This document shows, in pieces, positions 8,783 to 17,905 of a DNA stretch of 64,000 bases. Source of the stretch: Candidatus Latescibacterota bacterium (GTDB lineage Bacteria > Latescibacterota > UBA2968); the NCBI GenBank assembly GCA_022821275.1, contig JAJEDY010000018.1, positions 1 to 64,000 of the forward strand, given 5' to 3'. How positions within the stretch are numbered: position 1 is the stretch's first letter; each line of letters begins with the position of its first letter. The notes beneath the pieces are model-generated. The model was not told where the DNA came from. It saw nothing but the letters and a program-made list of their open reading frames with translations, and did no database searches. The translations under genes were made by a program, and so were the position numbers.

Positions 8783-11509
8783 CTAAAAGCCGAAGTTGTA
8801 TTTGGCGTACCAGAACGCGCCACTAAAACCAAATGGGCTGTACTGGCTGTACAAATGACCCGAACCGCTCGTCGCACCTGGATTGATGTCGGGATAGATA
8901 TCGAGGATATTCTGAGCACCAACGGTTATCCTTGAGTGGTCGGCAATGGCGTAACTAACTTCGGCGTCCAGTATCCATTCGTCGCCATAAATGAAGTCGT
9001 CTTCTTGATCGTACCACGAACTGTAATACCGGAGGCGACCCAGTACCTCAAACATATCGTTCAACGGTTTGACCACCGTCAGATTCCCTCGGTGTTTGGG
9101 CAGAGCCCCTTGTATTTCTCGAATCCTTTGATCATCCATGGTTGCTGGATTGTGTTTGGTCACTTCGGTATTCGTCAAGTTATACGCCAGACTCAGTTGA
9201 CCATCACACCACACCGGAGCCGTGAGAACGACGTCAATACCCTGGGTTCTGGTGTCAAAGTCATTGATGAAAAACTTGAAATTCGTAATAAAATTCGCAG
9301 CCGTGATACCCGCCTTGAGCAGTTCATCAACTTCTGATTGGGTCAAGGAGAAATTCTGCGAGAGCGTCAGGCGCCCCTTCACCAGGATGTGGAAATAATC
9401 CACCGTGATGTTGACAGGTGGGATACCGGTATCCACGGGAAAAACGGGAACTTCAAAAACAATACCAGCCGAGATATTGGTCGATTTTTCTGGATCGAGC
9501 GGCTCACCGCCCTTGGATTCTGCGACGGGATTGTTTGACGGAATTGTGCCATCATTTGTCAAATCACCGATTGCGGGATCGAAGATCGTGGATACGTTAA
9601 ACGCATTTTGCTGTCCGGGCGTGGGTGCTCTGAAGCCGGTGCTAAAACTGCCGCGCACTTTTGTATTCTCGTTAAGCCCGTAATTGGTCGCCAGCTTGAA
9701 ATTGGTCGTGGATCCAAAATCATCGAAGTTTTCAAAGCGCAGCGCAGCACCGAGCAACCAGTTCTCCTGCGGATTAAATTCGGCGTCTCCATAAATTGCC
9801 CAGTTGGATCGGCTCCAGGTGCCTGCGGCAATTTCACCAAACCCCGAGAACCCGTTGGACGCGACAGTAAATCCATACTCTGCCAGCGGGCCTTTTACCC
9901 ATGATTCTCGTTGCCCCTGCACGATTTCAAAATTTTCTGTGCGGTATTCAAGACCGGCGGCAAAGAAAAATTGCTCGCTGAACGGATATGTGATATCGAA
10001 GTTGAAATTGGTATCTGTCTGGATATAGGTTCCAGGATCAAAATACGGTGCATCTTCGTGACTGGGATCAACTTGTGGTCCATTGGGCCAGGGTTGGTTG
10101 GGACCCAGGGAGGCATTGACGGTATTGAATATGAAATAATCGGCTTCGTTGCGTCCATAAGATGCGCTGAGATCCCACGTCAGCAGCCCTTGCGATCCCT
10201 TGATACCCGCCAGAAAGGCGCGGTCATCCATAAACGCGCCAAATCGGGGTGTGAAGCCACCGGGAAAGAGTTCCTGGAATGTGAACCAATCCGAGTTGTC
10301 GAAAACGCGTTGTAAGGCTGCTGCATCCGGCTCACTGCAGCTAATGGCCACGATGAACTCCTGGGGAATTCTAAGACCAGTATCTGCGGAAGGTTCGAAA
10401 ACCTGACTCAGATTGCCTGTGAGTAATGTCGCTGTCAGCGTTCCGTTTACGCCATCGACAATACCGAGTTCAGCAGCTTTGTCCGGATGATAATAAGTGG
10501 TGCCGTCCCACATCACTACGGGTCCCCTGAATACGCCACCTCGCGTATTGGGATTTCGGAAGTAGAAACCGCCCTCGACTTCCTTGCTCGCATAGTTGCC
10601 GTGCCCGTATAATTTGACATTGTCGTTGATGTTAATACCGTAGTTGACAAAGAGTTTCAGATCGTCTCTAATGTAGGGTTGCCCCCAAATTTGTGCGGGA
10701 TCTTCCACCCGGGTATTGCCAACGCGTATCAAACGCGCGGCATCGTCGCGTTGCACGGAACGATCGGTTTCATCCTCGTTGCCATATTCCGCGCTGATGT
10801 TGACCCAGGCATCTGGGGTACCCAGACCGATATTGCCAGCGAAGGCATAGGCGAAACCATCGCCTTGCTGAAAAATGCCGGGCTTGACCTCAAAAGAACC
10901 GCCTTCGTAATTGTCTTTAAGCTCGAAATTCAACACACCGGCAATAGCGTCAGAGCCGTACTGTGCTGATGCGCCATCGCGGAGGACTTCCACGCGCTTG
11001 ATAGCAATAGAGGGGATAGGAGCTATGTCTGGTCCCTGTGCGCCATCGGCGACACCATTGGTTATCCAGTGAATAACGGCGGCGCGGTGGCGGCGCTTGT
11101 TATTGATGAGGACCAGCGTGTGATCTGGAGCCAGACCCCGCATGCTGGGCGGACGCACAACGGTTGAGGCATCGCTAATCGGGTTCGTATTCACGTTGTA
11201 AGAGGGCACCATATCTCTCAGAAGATTTTGTACATCCGTGTCGCCTTGCTTGACAAAATCTTCGCCCGTAACGACATCAATGGGCACAGCGGACTCGGCG
11301 ACAGAACGCGGTTGTGCGCGTGAACCAATAACCACCAACTCTTCGAGTATGACCACTTCTTCGAGTATGTCTGTGAGTGGGGGTAAGGCAGTTGTATCCG
11401 CGGTTTCTGTACGCGGCTTTTCCTCTTCCTGTGATATGGCAGAGCCACTCATTGCAAGCAGGGCGACGAGGCCAAGCGCGAGAGACTTAAAATGAAACTT
11501 GTGCAGCAT
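8783..11509 (-). CDS. TonB-dependent outer-membrane receptor 2
   Basis: A 908-residue receptor paralogous to the neighbour at 5946-8615. The start at 11509 has AAAGGAG upstream, and the N-terminal MLHK-SLALG signal peptide is almost identical to that of receptor 1. It contains the TonB-box-like EELVVIGSRAQPRS, the plug signature VEVLRDGASAQYGSDAIAGV and the matching KEVEGGFYFRNPNTRG segment. An extra stretch after TGNLSQ (about 20 residues) and longer loops distinguish it. It ends with YNFGF, the usual terminal aromatic for barrel assembly. The pair looks like a tandem duplication that has diverged mainly in loops, which suggests related but different ligands. Confidence 0.9.
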   Translation of the reverse strand: MLHKFHFKSLALGLVALLAMSGSAISQEEEKPRTETADTTALPPLTDILEEVVILEELVVIGSRAQPRSVAESAVPIDVVTGEDFVKQGDTDVQNLLRDMVPSYNVNTNPISDASTVVRPPSMRGLAPDHTLVLINNKRRHRAAVIHWITNGVADGAQGPDIAPIPSIAIKRVEVLRDGASAQYGSDAIAGVLNFELKDNYEGGSFEVKPGIFQQGDGFAYAFAGNIGLGTPDAWVNISAEYGNEDETDRSVQRDDAARLIRVGNTRVEDPAQIWGQPYIRDDLKLFVNYGININDNVKLYGHGNYASKEVEGGFYFRNPNTRGGVFRGPVVMWDGTTYYHPDKAAELGIVDGVNGTLTATLLTGNLSQVFEPSADTGLRIPQEFIVAISCSEPDAAALQRVFDNSDWFTFQELFPGGFTPRFGAFMDDRAFLAGIKGSQGLLTWDLSASYGRNEADYFIFNTVNASLGPNQPWPNGPQVDPSHEDAPYFDPGTYIQTDTNFNFDITYPFSEQFFFAAGLEYRTENFEIVQGQRESWVKGPLAEYGFTVASNGFSGFGEIAAGTWSRSNWAIYGDAEFNPQENWLLGAALRFENFDDFGSTTNFKLATNYGLNENTKVRGSFSTGFRAPTPGQQNAFNVSTIFDPAIGDLTNDGTIPSNNPVAESKGGEPLDPEKSTNISAGIVFEVPVFPVDTGIPPVNITVDYFHILVKGRLTLSQNFSLTQSEVDELLKAGITAANFITNFKFFINDFDTRTQGIDVVLTAPVWCDGQLSLAYNLTNTEVTKHNPATMDDQRIREIQGALPKHRGNLTVVKPLNDMFEVLGRLRYYSSWYDQEDDFIYGDEWILDAEVSYAIADHSRITVGAQNILDIYPDINPGATSGSGHLYSQYSPFGFSGAFWYAKYNFGF

Positions 11510-11587
11510 AGCAAAACTCCTTTGCGTTGAAAACGAGGGAGAATGGCAGTTTTGGACTTTAAGCAGTCCAGCGGTCCTATTTATATA

Positions 11588-11616
11588 AAAATAACCTTAC
11601 TGATACTATTCGTCAA
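11588..11616 (-). promoter_or_regulatory. Candidate sigma-70 type promoter for receptor 2
   Basis: On the minus strand a TTGACG -35 (11611-11616) is followed after 17 bases by a TATTTT -10 (11588-11593), about 80 bases upstream of the receptor 2 start codon. This is a visual match only. Confidence 0.35.
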
Positions 11617-11776
11617 CTTATATCTGCTATGTGTCAAAATCTGCCGGGGAAAATTGTAAGGCATCAAACAAACGTATGTATCTGCTAATTTGCAATTAAG
11701 AGCTTATTTATTTATATTTCTAAGTTCGTGTATTGAGGCGAAAGATCCACCAGATTCACCTGAAGGAGGTTGTGTT

Positions 11777-11938
11777 TTGAAGTCCAGCTATGTAAATAAA
11801 GACCTTGAGGAAACCAGACGCCTACTTACGCAGGTGAGGCGGGGGGGCAAGCGAAGCAAAAAGGCGCGTAAGAAATTAGAGGCCAAAGGCATCAGATATT
11901 ATACATCTGAAGAAGCCGAAAGTCTCGGTATTGAATAA
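11777..11938 (+). CDS. Small basic protein of unknown function, TTG start
   Basis: I propose a TTG start at 11777 because a full AGGAGGT lies 7-12 bases upstream, whereas the upstream Met at 11690 has no ribosome site and would place that AGGAGG inside the gene. The product is about 53 residues: a highly basic helical stretch (about 10-32, rich in RR, KR, KK) followed by YYTSEEAESLGIE. I do not recognise the family. A hairpin terminator begins right at the stop codon. The short charged build would fit a nucleic-acid-binding or ribosome-associated protein, but that is a guess. Confidence 0.5.
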   Translation: MKSSYVNKDLEETRRLLTQVRRGGKRSKKARKKLEAKGIRYYTSEEAESLGIE

Positions 11939-11975
11939 AAAAGAAAGGCCTGCGAAAGCGGCCTTCTTTCTTTTT
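11938..11975 (+). terminator. Terminator or leader hairpin before mobA
   Basis: GAAAGGCC and GGCCTTC arms around TGCGAAAGC form a GNRA-capped hairpin followed by TTTCTTTTT. It closes the small gene at 11777 and abuts the mobA start codon, so the mobA message must begin within or read through it. Confidence 0.65.
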
Positions 11976-12575
11976 ATGAACTGCTCTGGAATTATCCTAA
12001 CAGGTGGCGAAAGCAGGCGAATGGGAAAGCCCAAGTGCAGCTTGCCCTTTGGCGATGAAACCCTGCTTCAGCGAAGTGTCAGAAATCTGAGAGGCGTTGT
12101 TTGTCCCATTGCGGTCGTGGGTGCGCCCGGACAAAACTCGCCAGACATCTCCCATGTTTTATCTATATGTGATCCCGTTGCCAATCAAGGTCCGTTAATG
12201 GGACTCATGACAGGATTAAAACATGTCGAAGGCGTCTCTGAATGGGCGCTGGGAATGGGTTGCGACATGCCATTTATCAGTAGTGAATTGATCCAATGCC
12301 TCAAATCATACAGGACAACAGAGGCAGAAATCGTCATTCCTCGTATAGATGAGCAGTTTTATCCACTGTGCGCGCTTTATCGAACTGCTCTCTGGCGAAA
12401 GGCCAACACACTACTCGAAAAAGGGGAACGGAGGCTTTTGGCACTCGTAGATGTATGCCGAGTTCAGATTGTTGAACGGGACGCACTCGCGCAGATCGAT
12501 CTCGATCTCCGGTTTCTGATGAATATCAATACGCCTCAATGTTATCAGAGTGCTCTTGAGTTGGCCGGTTTGTAA
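11976..12575 (+). CDS. mobA: Molybdenum cofactor guanylyltransferase MobA
   Basis: A cytoplasmic nucleotidyltransferase of 199 residues that joins GMP from GTP to molybdopterin to give the guanine-dinucleotide cofactor. The N-terminal GTP-binding loop ILTGGESRRMGKPK is diagnostic, followed by the DxxP-like MGCDMPFIS motif that holds the metal-binding Asp. I chose the Met of MNCSGIILTGG; a longer frame from 11931 runs through the terminator hairpin and is implausible. No clear Shine-Dalgarno is visible. fdhD, another molybdoenzyme maturation gene, begins at 63714. A MobA-like NTP transferase for another substrate is the main alternative. Confidence 0.82.
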   Translation: MNCSGIILTGGESRRMGKPKCSLPFGDETLLQRSVRNLRGVVCPIAVVGAPGQNSPDISHVLSICDPVANQGPLMGLMTGLKHVEGVSEWALGMGCDMPFISSELIQCLKSYRTTEAEIVIPRIDEQFYPLCALYRTALWRKANTLLEKGERRLLALVDVCRVQIVERDALAQIDLDLRFLMNINTPQCYQSALELAGL

Positions 12576-12667
12576 GATTTGGCAGACGGGTCGCTAACGG
12601 TTGACGATGTTCTTTTTTCGCGTATATTGCCGCGTATCCATTTACTTATCACCAAGGAGTTATCGCG

Positions 12668-12970
12668 ATGGCTATTGAAGACAAAACCCTGCTGACCGAA
12701 GATGAGATTCGCGCAGAAGTTGCTGGTCTCGAGGGATGGGAATATCTGGAGAACACAAAAGAATTACAGCGCGTTTGGCATTTTGAAAAATTTGTGCCAA
12801 CTATGGCTTTTGTACGCAGGCTGACGGAGATTATGGATGAAAACAATCACCATTCGGACATCAGTCTCAACAGCCGAACAAAGACCCTTACAGTCACGGT
12901 GACGACCCACAGCGAAAATGCCGTCACCCGCGCAGATATCGATTTTGCAGGGGCAGTAAATCGAGGATAG
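12668..12970 (+). CDS. Pterin-4a-carbinolamine dehydratase (PCD/DCoH)
   Basis: A 100-residue enzyme that dehydrates 4a-hydroxytetrahydrobiopterin and so regenerates pterin cofactor. The active-site signature ENNHHSDI (residues about 58-65) matches the family E-x-x-x-HH-P/S motif, with the following strand and THSENAVTRADIDFA tail also typical. The length is normal for the family. AAGGAG stands 8 bases before the ATG. No phenylalanine hydroxylase gene is nearby; in such genomes PCD-like proteins are also proposed to act in molybdopterin metabolism, and mobA lies just upstream. Confidence 0.88.
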   Translation: MAIEDKTLLTEDEIRAEVAGLEGWEYLENTKELQRVWHFEKFVPTMAFVRRLTEIMDENNHHSDISLNSRTKTLTVTVTTHSENAVTRADIDFAGAVNRG

Positions 12971-12988
12971 AAAATCATTGGAGGCAGG

Positions 12989-14341
12989 ATGAAGGTGAAT
13001 GTCAATATTCAGCCTGGCGATCTGAAAGTCAGGCTGAATCGTTTTTTTCAATTGGCTGCACAGAAAATTCGCAGTATCGATTCGACCTGGGATCCGGGCC
13101 GGGGAACGCCGGTATTTACCGCAGGTGGCAAATACACCACGCGCGGGTGGACCGAGTGGACACAGGGATTTCAATTTGGATGCGCCATTCTGGGATATGA
13201 AATTACGGGTGAGAAAGACCTCCTACAGATTGGACGCAAAGGCACGGTAGAGCGCATGGCGTCTCATGTGACGCATGTTGGGGTACACGATCACGGGTTT
13301 AACAATGTATCGACCTATGGCAATTTGCGGCGATTAATGCGAGAAGGTATCATGCCAGAAAATGAGTGGGAGCAGCACTTTTATGAACTCGCTCTCAAAG
13401 CATCTGGCGCGGTTCAGGCTGCGCGCTGGACAACGATTGGCGATGGTAAAGGGTATATTCATTCGTTTAATGGACCGCATTCCCTGTTTTCAGATACCAT
13501 AAGGTCGTGTCGCGCATTGGCTGTGGCACACGATCTCGGGCACGTTTTGATGGGGGAGAATGATCTCGCAATTTCGTTGCTCGAGCGCTTAATTCATCAC
13601 GCAGAGACGACCGCTGAGTTCAATGTGTATTACGGCGAGGGGCGCGATCAGTACGATGTGCGGGGACGGGTTGTACACGAGTCCATTTTTAATGTCAACG
13701 ACGGCAATTACCGCTGTCCGAGCACCCAACAGGGTTATTCACCGTTTTCGACGTGGACCCGGGGGTTGGCCTGGATTGTGACGGGCTATGCCGAATTACT
13801 CGAATATGTGGCACACCTGTCGGATGACGCGCTCGATCACTATGGCGGCAGAGATACAATCAATGACTGGATGCTCAAAGCCGCTTGTGCAACGGCAGAT
13901 TATTATATCGACCGTATCACGTCTGCCGATGGTATTCCGTTTTGGGATGCGGGTGCGCCGGGCCTGGTTAAGGGCTATGGCGAAAAAATGTCGGACCCCT
14001 ACAATACAAGCGAACCCATGGATAGTTCTGCTGCTGCCATTGCAGCGCAAGGGCTTTACCGTTTGGGCAAGTATCTGGGCGATTCGCGTTATCGGCAGGC
14101 TGCATTAACCGTGGCCCATACGCTATTTGGCGCGCCCTATTTGTCCCTGGACGAAGAACACCAGGGTCTTATTCTCCATTCTATTTATCACAATCCCAAT
14201 GGGTGGGATTATGTGCCCAGTGGACAAAAAATCGCCTGTGGAGAGTCTTCGATGTGGGGAGATTATCACGCGATGGAATTGGCGGTTTTGCTCCAACGGG
14301 AGATGGATAACGGGCCGTATCTAACATTTTTTGATCAATGA
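12989..14341 (+). CDS. Glycoside hydrolase family 88-like protein (unsaturated glucuronyl hydrolase)
   Basis: A 450-residue (alpha/alpha)6-barrel type protein resembling GH88 hydrolases, which remove unsaturated uronic acid from oligosaccharides made by polysaccharide lyases. Family-like segments are HVGVHDHGF, the WTRGLAWIVTGYAEL segment (compare S-x-W-x-RGQAW), DSSAAAIAAQGLY and GESSMWGDYHAMEL near the end. I see no signal peptide, so it is probably cytoplasmic. An AGGA-like ribosome site (TTGGAGG) precedes the start. Its stop overlaps the next start (ATGA), so it is co-translated with the DUF547 gene. The exact substrate and the catalytic Asp pair need alignment to confirm. Confidence 0.78.
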   Translation: MKVNVNIQPGDLKVRLNRFFQLAAQKIRSIDSTWDPGRGTPVFTAGGKYTTRGWTEWTQGFQFGCAILGYEITGEKDLLQIGRKGTVERMASHVTHVGVHDHGFNNVSTYGNLRRLMREGIMPENEWEQHFYELALKASGAVQAARWTTIGDGKGYIHSFNGPHSLFSDTIRSCRALAVAHDLGHVLMGENDLAISLLERLIHHAETTAEFNVYYGEGRDQYDVRGRVVHESIFNVNDGNYRCPSTQQGYSPFSTWTRGLAWIVTGYAELLEYVAHLSDDALDHYGGRDTINDWMLKAACATADYYIDRITSADGIPFWDAGAPGLVKGYGEKMSDPYNTSEPMDSSAAAIAAQGLYRLGKYLGDSRYRQAALTVAHTLFGAPYLSLDEEHQGLILHSIYHNPNGWDYVPSGQKIACGESSMWGDYHAMELAVLLQREMDNGPYLTFFDQ

Positions 14342-15123
14342 ATAAAGTTATTACCTTTATAATCGGCCTCTTGTTCGCTGGATTCGCGTCTCAAAGCAGA
14401 GCCGAGACATTTGATTATGCGCCGCTCAACCGCACGCTCGGGCGCGTTGTAGATGCAAAGGGTCGCGTGGATTACGAGGCTGTGAAAACAGATGCTGATT
14501 TACAGGCTTTTGTAAAACAAATCTCGGAGATCAGTCCCGATACGCATCCCGCGCTCTTTCCCAGTCGCGCAGACAGTCTTGCCTTTTGGATCAATGCGTA
14601 CAACGCCTGTGTGCTTGCGGGGGTCTCAAAAGCCTATCCCATTGCTTCTGTCACCGAAATATCGCCAAATTTTGGTTTTTTTAAAATACATCGGTTTGTC
14701 GTTGGCGGGCGTCGGTTCACATTGGATCACATCGAGCACGAGATTATTCGCCCTCAGTTTGCCGATCCGCGCATTCACGCGGCAATCAATTGTGCGGCAC
14801 TGGGTTGTCCGCGTTTGCTAAACGAAGCATTTATCCCCGATAAATTGGATGACCAGCTCAATTCGGTTATGCAGGACATGATTCGCAACCCCATGCACGT
14901 CCAGATCAATCGGGAGACGGGGGTTGTGAATCTTTCTGCGATTTTTGATTGGTTTTCTTCTGACTTTACGTCTTATGTACAGGCGCGTGAGGCCGGTGAG
15001 ACCGTGTTGGATTATGTCTCTCTATTTTTATCGAAAGACGAGATCCTGTATTTACGAAATCACCCCGATCTTCAAATTGTATTTTTAAACTACGATTGGT
15101 CTTTGAATAACCAGAAAAAATGA
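14338..15123 (+). CDS. DUF547 domain protein, exported
   Basis: A 261-residue protein with an N-terminal signal peptide (cut near QSRAE) followed by a DUF547 domain. Family marks are AFWINAYNACVLAGV, the FTLDHIEHEIIRPQF segment and the AAINCAALGCPRL motif with its two Cys. The function of DUF547 is unknown; its fold is sometimes compared to thiol-peptidase or transglutaminase-like proteins. It overlaps the GH88-like gene upstream and the phosphoglucose isomerase gene downstream by 4 bases each, which implies tight co-expression of an exported protein with two cytoplasmic enzymes. Confidence 0.83.
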   Translation: MNKVITFIIGLLFAGFASQSRAETFDYAPLNRTLGRVVDAKGRVDYEAVKTDADLQAFVKQISEISPDTHPALFPSRADSLAFWINAYNACVLAGVSKAYPIASVTEISPNFGFFKIHRFVVGGRRFTLDHIEHEIIRPQFADPRIHAAINCAALGCPRLLNEAFIPDKLDDQLNSVMQDMIRNPMHVQINRETGVVNLSAIFDWFSSDFTSYVQAREAGETVLDYVSLFLSKDEILYLRNHPDLQIVFLNYDWSLNNQKK

Positions 15124-16808
15124 ATATCTCAGATACACAAATGTCTTTGGGCACGTTCCAGTCAGCAGTTGATCGCGCTTTGATAACATGGTCGAAAAAT
15201 GGCAATACGGCACGGCTGTGGCGCGGCGATGCCTCACTCTGGTCGGGGGCAGATGAATCCAACTGGCTGGGATGGCTCGATATCGCGTCTCAAATGCGCG
15301 ATCGTGCAGGTGCCCTGTGCGCTTTTGCACAGCAGGTGCGCGATAAGGGGATAACGGATATCCTGCTTTTGGGAATGGGCGGTAGCAGTTTATGTCCCGA
15401 GGTGCTGGCGATGACTTGTGGCTCTCGGGAGGGTTGGCCCAGGTTACATGTGCTGGATTCTACTGTGCCCGCGCAGGTGCAGCGATTTGCCGATGCCGTA
15501 AATTTGGAGACGACCCTTTGCATTGTCGCCAGCAAATCTGGAACGACGACCGAGCCCCACGCATTTTGCGAGTTCTTCTGGAAAAAAATGCAGGGAACTA
15601 TTGGCGATGCGGCGGGTCAGAATTTTATAGCTATAACAGATCCGGGTTCTGATTTAGAAACGCTTGCCAGAGAAAGAGAATTTCTGTCTATTTTTTACGG
15701 CTTGCCAGAAATTGGCGGGAGATTTTCCGCACTTTCAAATTTTGGCATGGTGCCCGCGGCATTGATCGGCATTGATGTGCGAGCGTTTTTAGAACGCGCT
15801 GTGGCGATGGGTAGGCGATGCAAATTATCGGATGACCAGAATCCCGGTCTCTTGTTGGGCCTTATTCTGGGCGAGTTGGCAAAGTCCGGGCGAGATAAAG
15901 TGACGCTTGTAACCTCTCCCAAATTGTGGGATTTGGGTGCGTGGTTGGAGCAACTTTTAGCCGAAAGTACGGGAAAAAATGGTCGGGGTCTCATACCTGT
16001 TGATTTAGAGGAGATTGCCACGCCCGATATGTACGGTGAAGATCGGGTATTTGTCTATATCCGACTAAAAGACGATGCGAACGCTGAACAGGATGCAGGT
16101 ATGGAAAATCTGCGAGCGGCTCATTTTCCCGTTATTCAGATCAATATGGCAGATTTATCAGGTCTGGGAGCAGAATTTTTTCGGTGGGAATATGCAACTG
16201 CGGTCGCTGGCGCGGTTTTGAATATCAACCCCTTTGACCAACCCAATGTGCAGGAGAGCAAGGATTTTACGGCAGAATTGACGCGGGCATTTGAAAAAGA
16301 GGGGATATTGCCGGTTCAAACGCCATTTCTTATTGATGATGATGTCCTGATTTACGCCGATGTAGCCAATGCACAGACGTTGGGAACAATTGAAAACCTC
16401 AATAGTTGTATTGCTGGGCTACGCAATCAAATTCGGGCAGGCGATTATGTCGCTTTGTGCGCTTATCTCGATATGAATGATGACATTGTTGCTGTTCTAC
16501 AGGCTCTGAGGCATCGAATACGCAATGTCTATCGGGTGGCTACTACATTGGGATTTGGTCCGCGGTTCTTGCATTCTACGGGGCAATTGCACAAGGGGGG
16601 AGCGAACAACGTGGTGGTCTTGCAATTGACAAGTGACGACGTGACAGATGTGAATATTCCTGGACGAGCGTTCTCTTTCGGCATCCTCAAACAATCACAG
16701 GCTCTCGGCGATGCCCATGCTCTTTCGAGTCGAAAAAGACGGGCGATTCGCATTCATTTTAAGACAGATGTTATTGCTGGCATCCAACGGGTGAAGCGAG
16801 CGGTATAG
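15120..16808 (+). CDS. pgi: Glucose-6-phosphate isomerase
   Basis: A 562-residue cytoplasmic enzyme interconverting glucose 6-phosphate and fructose 6-phosphate. It has the sugar-phosphate isomerase motifs LLLGMGGSSLCPEV, ASKSGTTTEP (phosphate-binding loop), GGRFSALSNFG and the late HSTGQLHKGG, which carries the catalytic His. It resembles the isomerase half of the fused transaldolase/PGI proteins, but no transaldolase domain is attached. The ATG overlaps the DUF547 stop (ATGA). The last codons approach the arsS ribosome site, so the gene is the third of a four-gene run. Confidence 0.9.
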   Translation: MNISDTQMSLGTFQSAVDRALITWSKNGNTARLWRGDASLWSGADESNWLGWLDIASQMRDRAGALCAFAQQVRDKGITDILLLGMGGSSLCPEVLAMTCGSREGWPRLHVLDSTVPAQVQRFADAVNLETTLCIVASKSGTTTEPHAFCEFFWKKMQGTIGDAAGQNFIAITDPGSDLETLAREREFLSIFYGLPEIGGRFSALSNFGMVPAALIGIDVRAFLERAVAMGRRCKLSDDQNPGLLLGLILGELAKSGRDKVTLVTSPKLWDLGAWLEQLLAESTGKNGRGLIPVDLEEIATPDMYGEDRVFVYIRLKDDANAEQDAGMENLRAAHFPVIQINMADLSGLGAEFFRWEYATAVAGAVLNINPFDQPNVQESKDFTAELTRAFEKEGILPVQTPFLIDDDVLIYADVANAQTLGTIENLNSCIAGLRNQIRAGDYVALCAYLDMNDDIVAVLQALRHRIRNVYRVATTLGFGPRFLHSTGQLHKGGANNVVVLQLTSDDVTDVNIPGRAFSFGILKQSQALGDAHALSSRKRRAIRIHFKTDVIAGIQRVKRAV

Positions 16809-16820
16809 AGAGGATTGAAT

Positions 16821-17819
16821 ATGGCATTGGCAGCAATGGACTTGATGCAAATTGTGTGCGACGAAAACAAGACTGATTTTGCGAGCAAACTGCGCGATGA
16901 GCAATTGGAACTCACGCGCAACCGATTGGATATTTTGCAGGTCAATGTCGGCAAGTTGTGCAATCAAGCCTGTCACCACTGTCATGTGGATGCCAGCCCG
17001 ATCCGCACAGAGATCATGACCCGAGAGACGATTGTCCACATCCTGTCATTTCTCGAAACATCCAATATTCAGACGGTTGACATAACGGGGGGCGCACCTG
17101 AGTTGATTCCAGATTTTCGCTATTTTGTCGAACAAATACGCAAGCAAGGTCGCCGCGTAATGGTGCGTTGCAATTTAACAGTGATCTTTGAAATCGGGCA
17201 AGAAGACTTGCCTGAATTTTATCGCGAGCACGAGGTTGAATTGGTGTGTTCGCTGCCGTGTTATCTCGAAGAAAATGTGGATGAACAACGGGGACGCGGT
17301 GTTTTTACGAAGAGCATACGTGCATTGCAGATTCTCAATGAAATTGGATATGGACGACCTGATACGGGATTGGAACTCCATCTGGTCTATAATCCCGTCG
17401 GCGCGTCTTTACCTCCACCACAGGCCGAACTCGAAGCCGATTATAAAGAAGAGCTAAAAGCCCGCTACAACATCGATTTTAATAAACTCTACACCATTAC
17501 CAATATGCCCATTAGCCGATTTGAGGAATTTCTGAAACGCCGGGGCATTTACGACAGCTATATGCAGACTTTACAGGATAATTTTAATCCACATACTCTC
17601 GATAATTTGATGTGTCGCTCCCTGATTAGCGTTGGATGGCAGGGTGAGGTTTACGATTGTGATTTTAATCAAATGCTCAATATGCACACTTTTGGGCGCG
17701 AAGTCAAACTCTGGGAATTGACAGTTGAAGACCTGATCGGATGCGACGTGCGGGTGCGAGACCATTGCTTTGGATGCACTGCGGGTGCGGGCAGCAGTTG
17801 TGGGGGAGAGCTTGTGTAG
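16821..17819 (+). CDS. arsS: Arsenosugar biosynthesis radical SAM protein ArsS
   Basis: A 332-residue radical SAM enzyme. The cluster motif CNQACHHCH (C-x3-C-x2-C) is at about residues 47-55, followed by DITGGAPEL, and a Cys-rich tail CFGCTAGAGSSCGG ends the protein. This tail and the N-terminus are typical of the ArsS/rSAM-SeCys family, which attaches a 5'-deoxyadenosyl group during arsenosugar synthesis; some members carry selenocysteine, but here all positions are Cys. AGAGAGGA precedes the ATG at 16821; an in-frame TTG at 16815 is less likely. An arsM methyltransferase, expected in this pathway, is not within the window. Confidence 0.88.
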   Translation: MALAAMDLMQIVCDENKTDFASKLRDEQLELTRNRLDILQVNVGKLCNQACHHCHVDASPIRTEIMTRETIVHILSFLETSNIQTVDITGGAPELIPDFRYFVEQIRKQGRRVMVRCNLTVIFEIGQEDLPEFYREHEVELVCSLPCYLEENVDEQRGRGVFTKSIRALQILNEIGYGRPDTGLELHLVYNPVGASLPPPQAELEADYKEELKARYNIDFNKLYTITNMPISRFEEFLKRRGIYDSYMQTLQDNFNPHTLDNLMCRSLISVGWQGEVYDCDFNQMLNMHTFGREVKLWELTVEDLIGCDVRVRDHCFGCTAGAGSSCGGELV

Positions 17820-17821
17820 AA

Positions 17822-17850
17822 GTGTGAAGGATGAAGTGTGAAGTGTGAAG
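17822..17850. repeat. Short AGTGTGAAG/GATGA tandem repeat
   Basis: The motif GTGTGAAG occurs three times (with one GATGAA spacer) within 30 bases immediately after the arsS stop codon. It is a low-complexity spacer with no obvious function. Confidence 0.5.
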
Positions 17851-17876
17851 GACCACTGAAACTCAATCGCTACGAG

Positions 17877-17905
17877 AGGGCACCGAGATAGGTGCCTTTT
17901 TATTT
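17877..17905 (+). terminator. Intrinsic terminator after arsS
   Basis: GGGCACC and GGTGCC arms around GAGATA are followed by TTTTTATTTT. It ends the PCD-GH88-DUF547-PGI-arsS run and slightly overlaps the 3' end of the convergent DUF255 gene. Confidence 0.75.
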
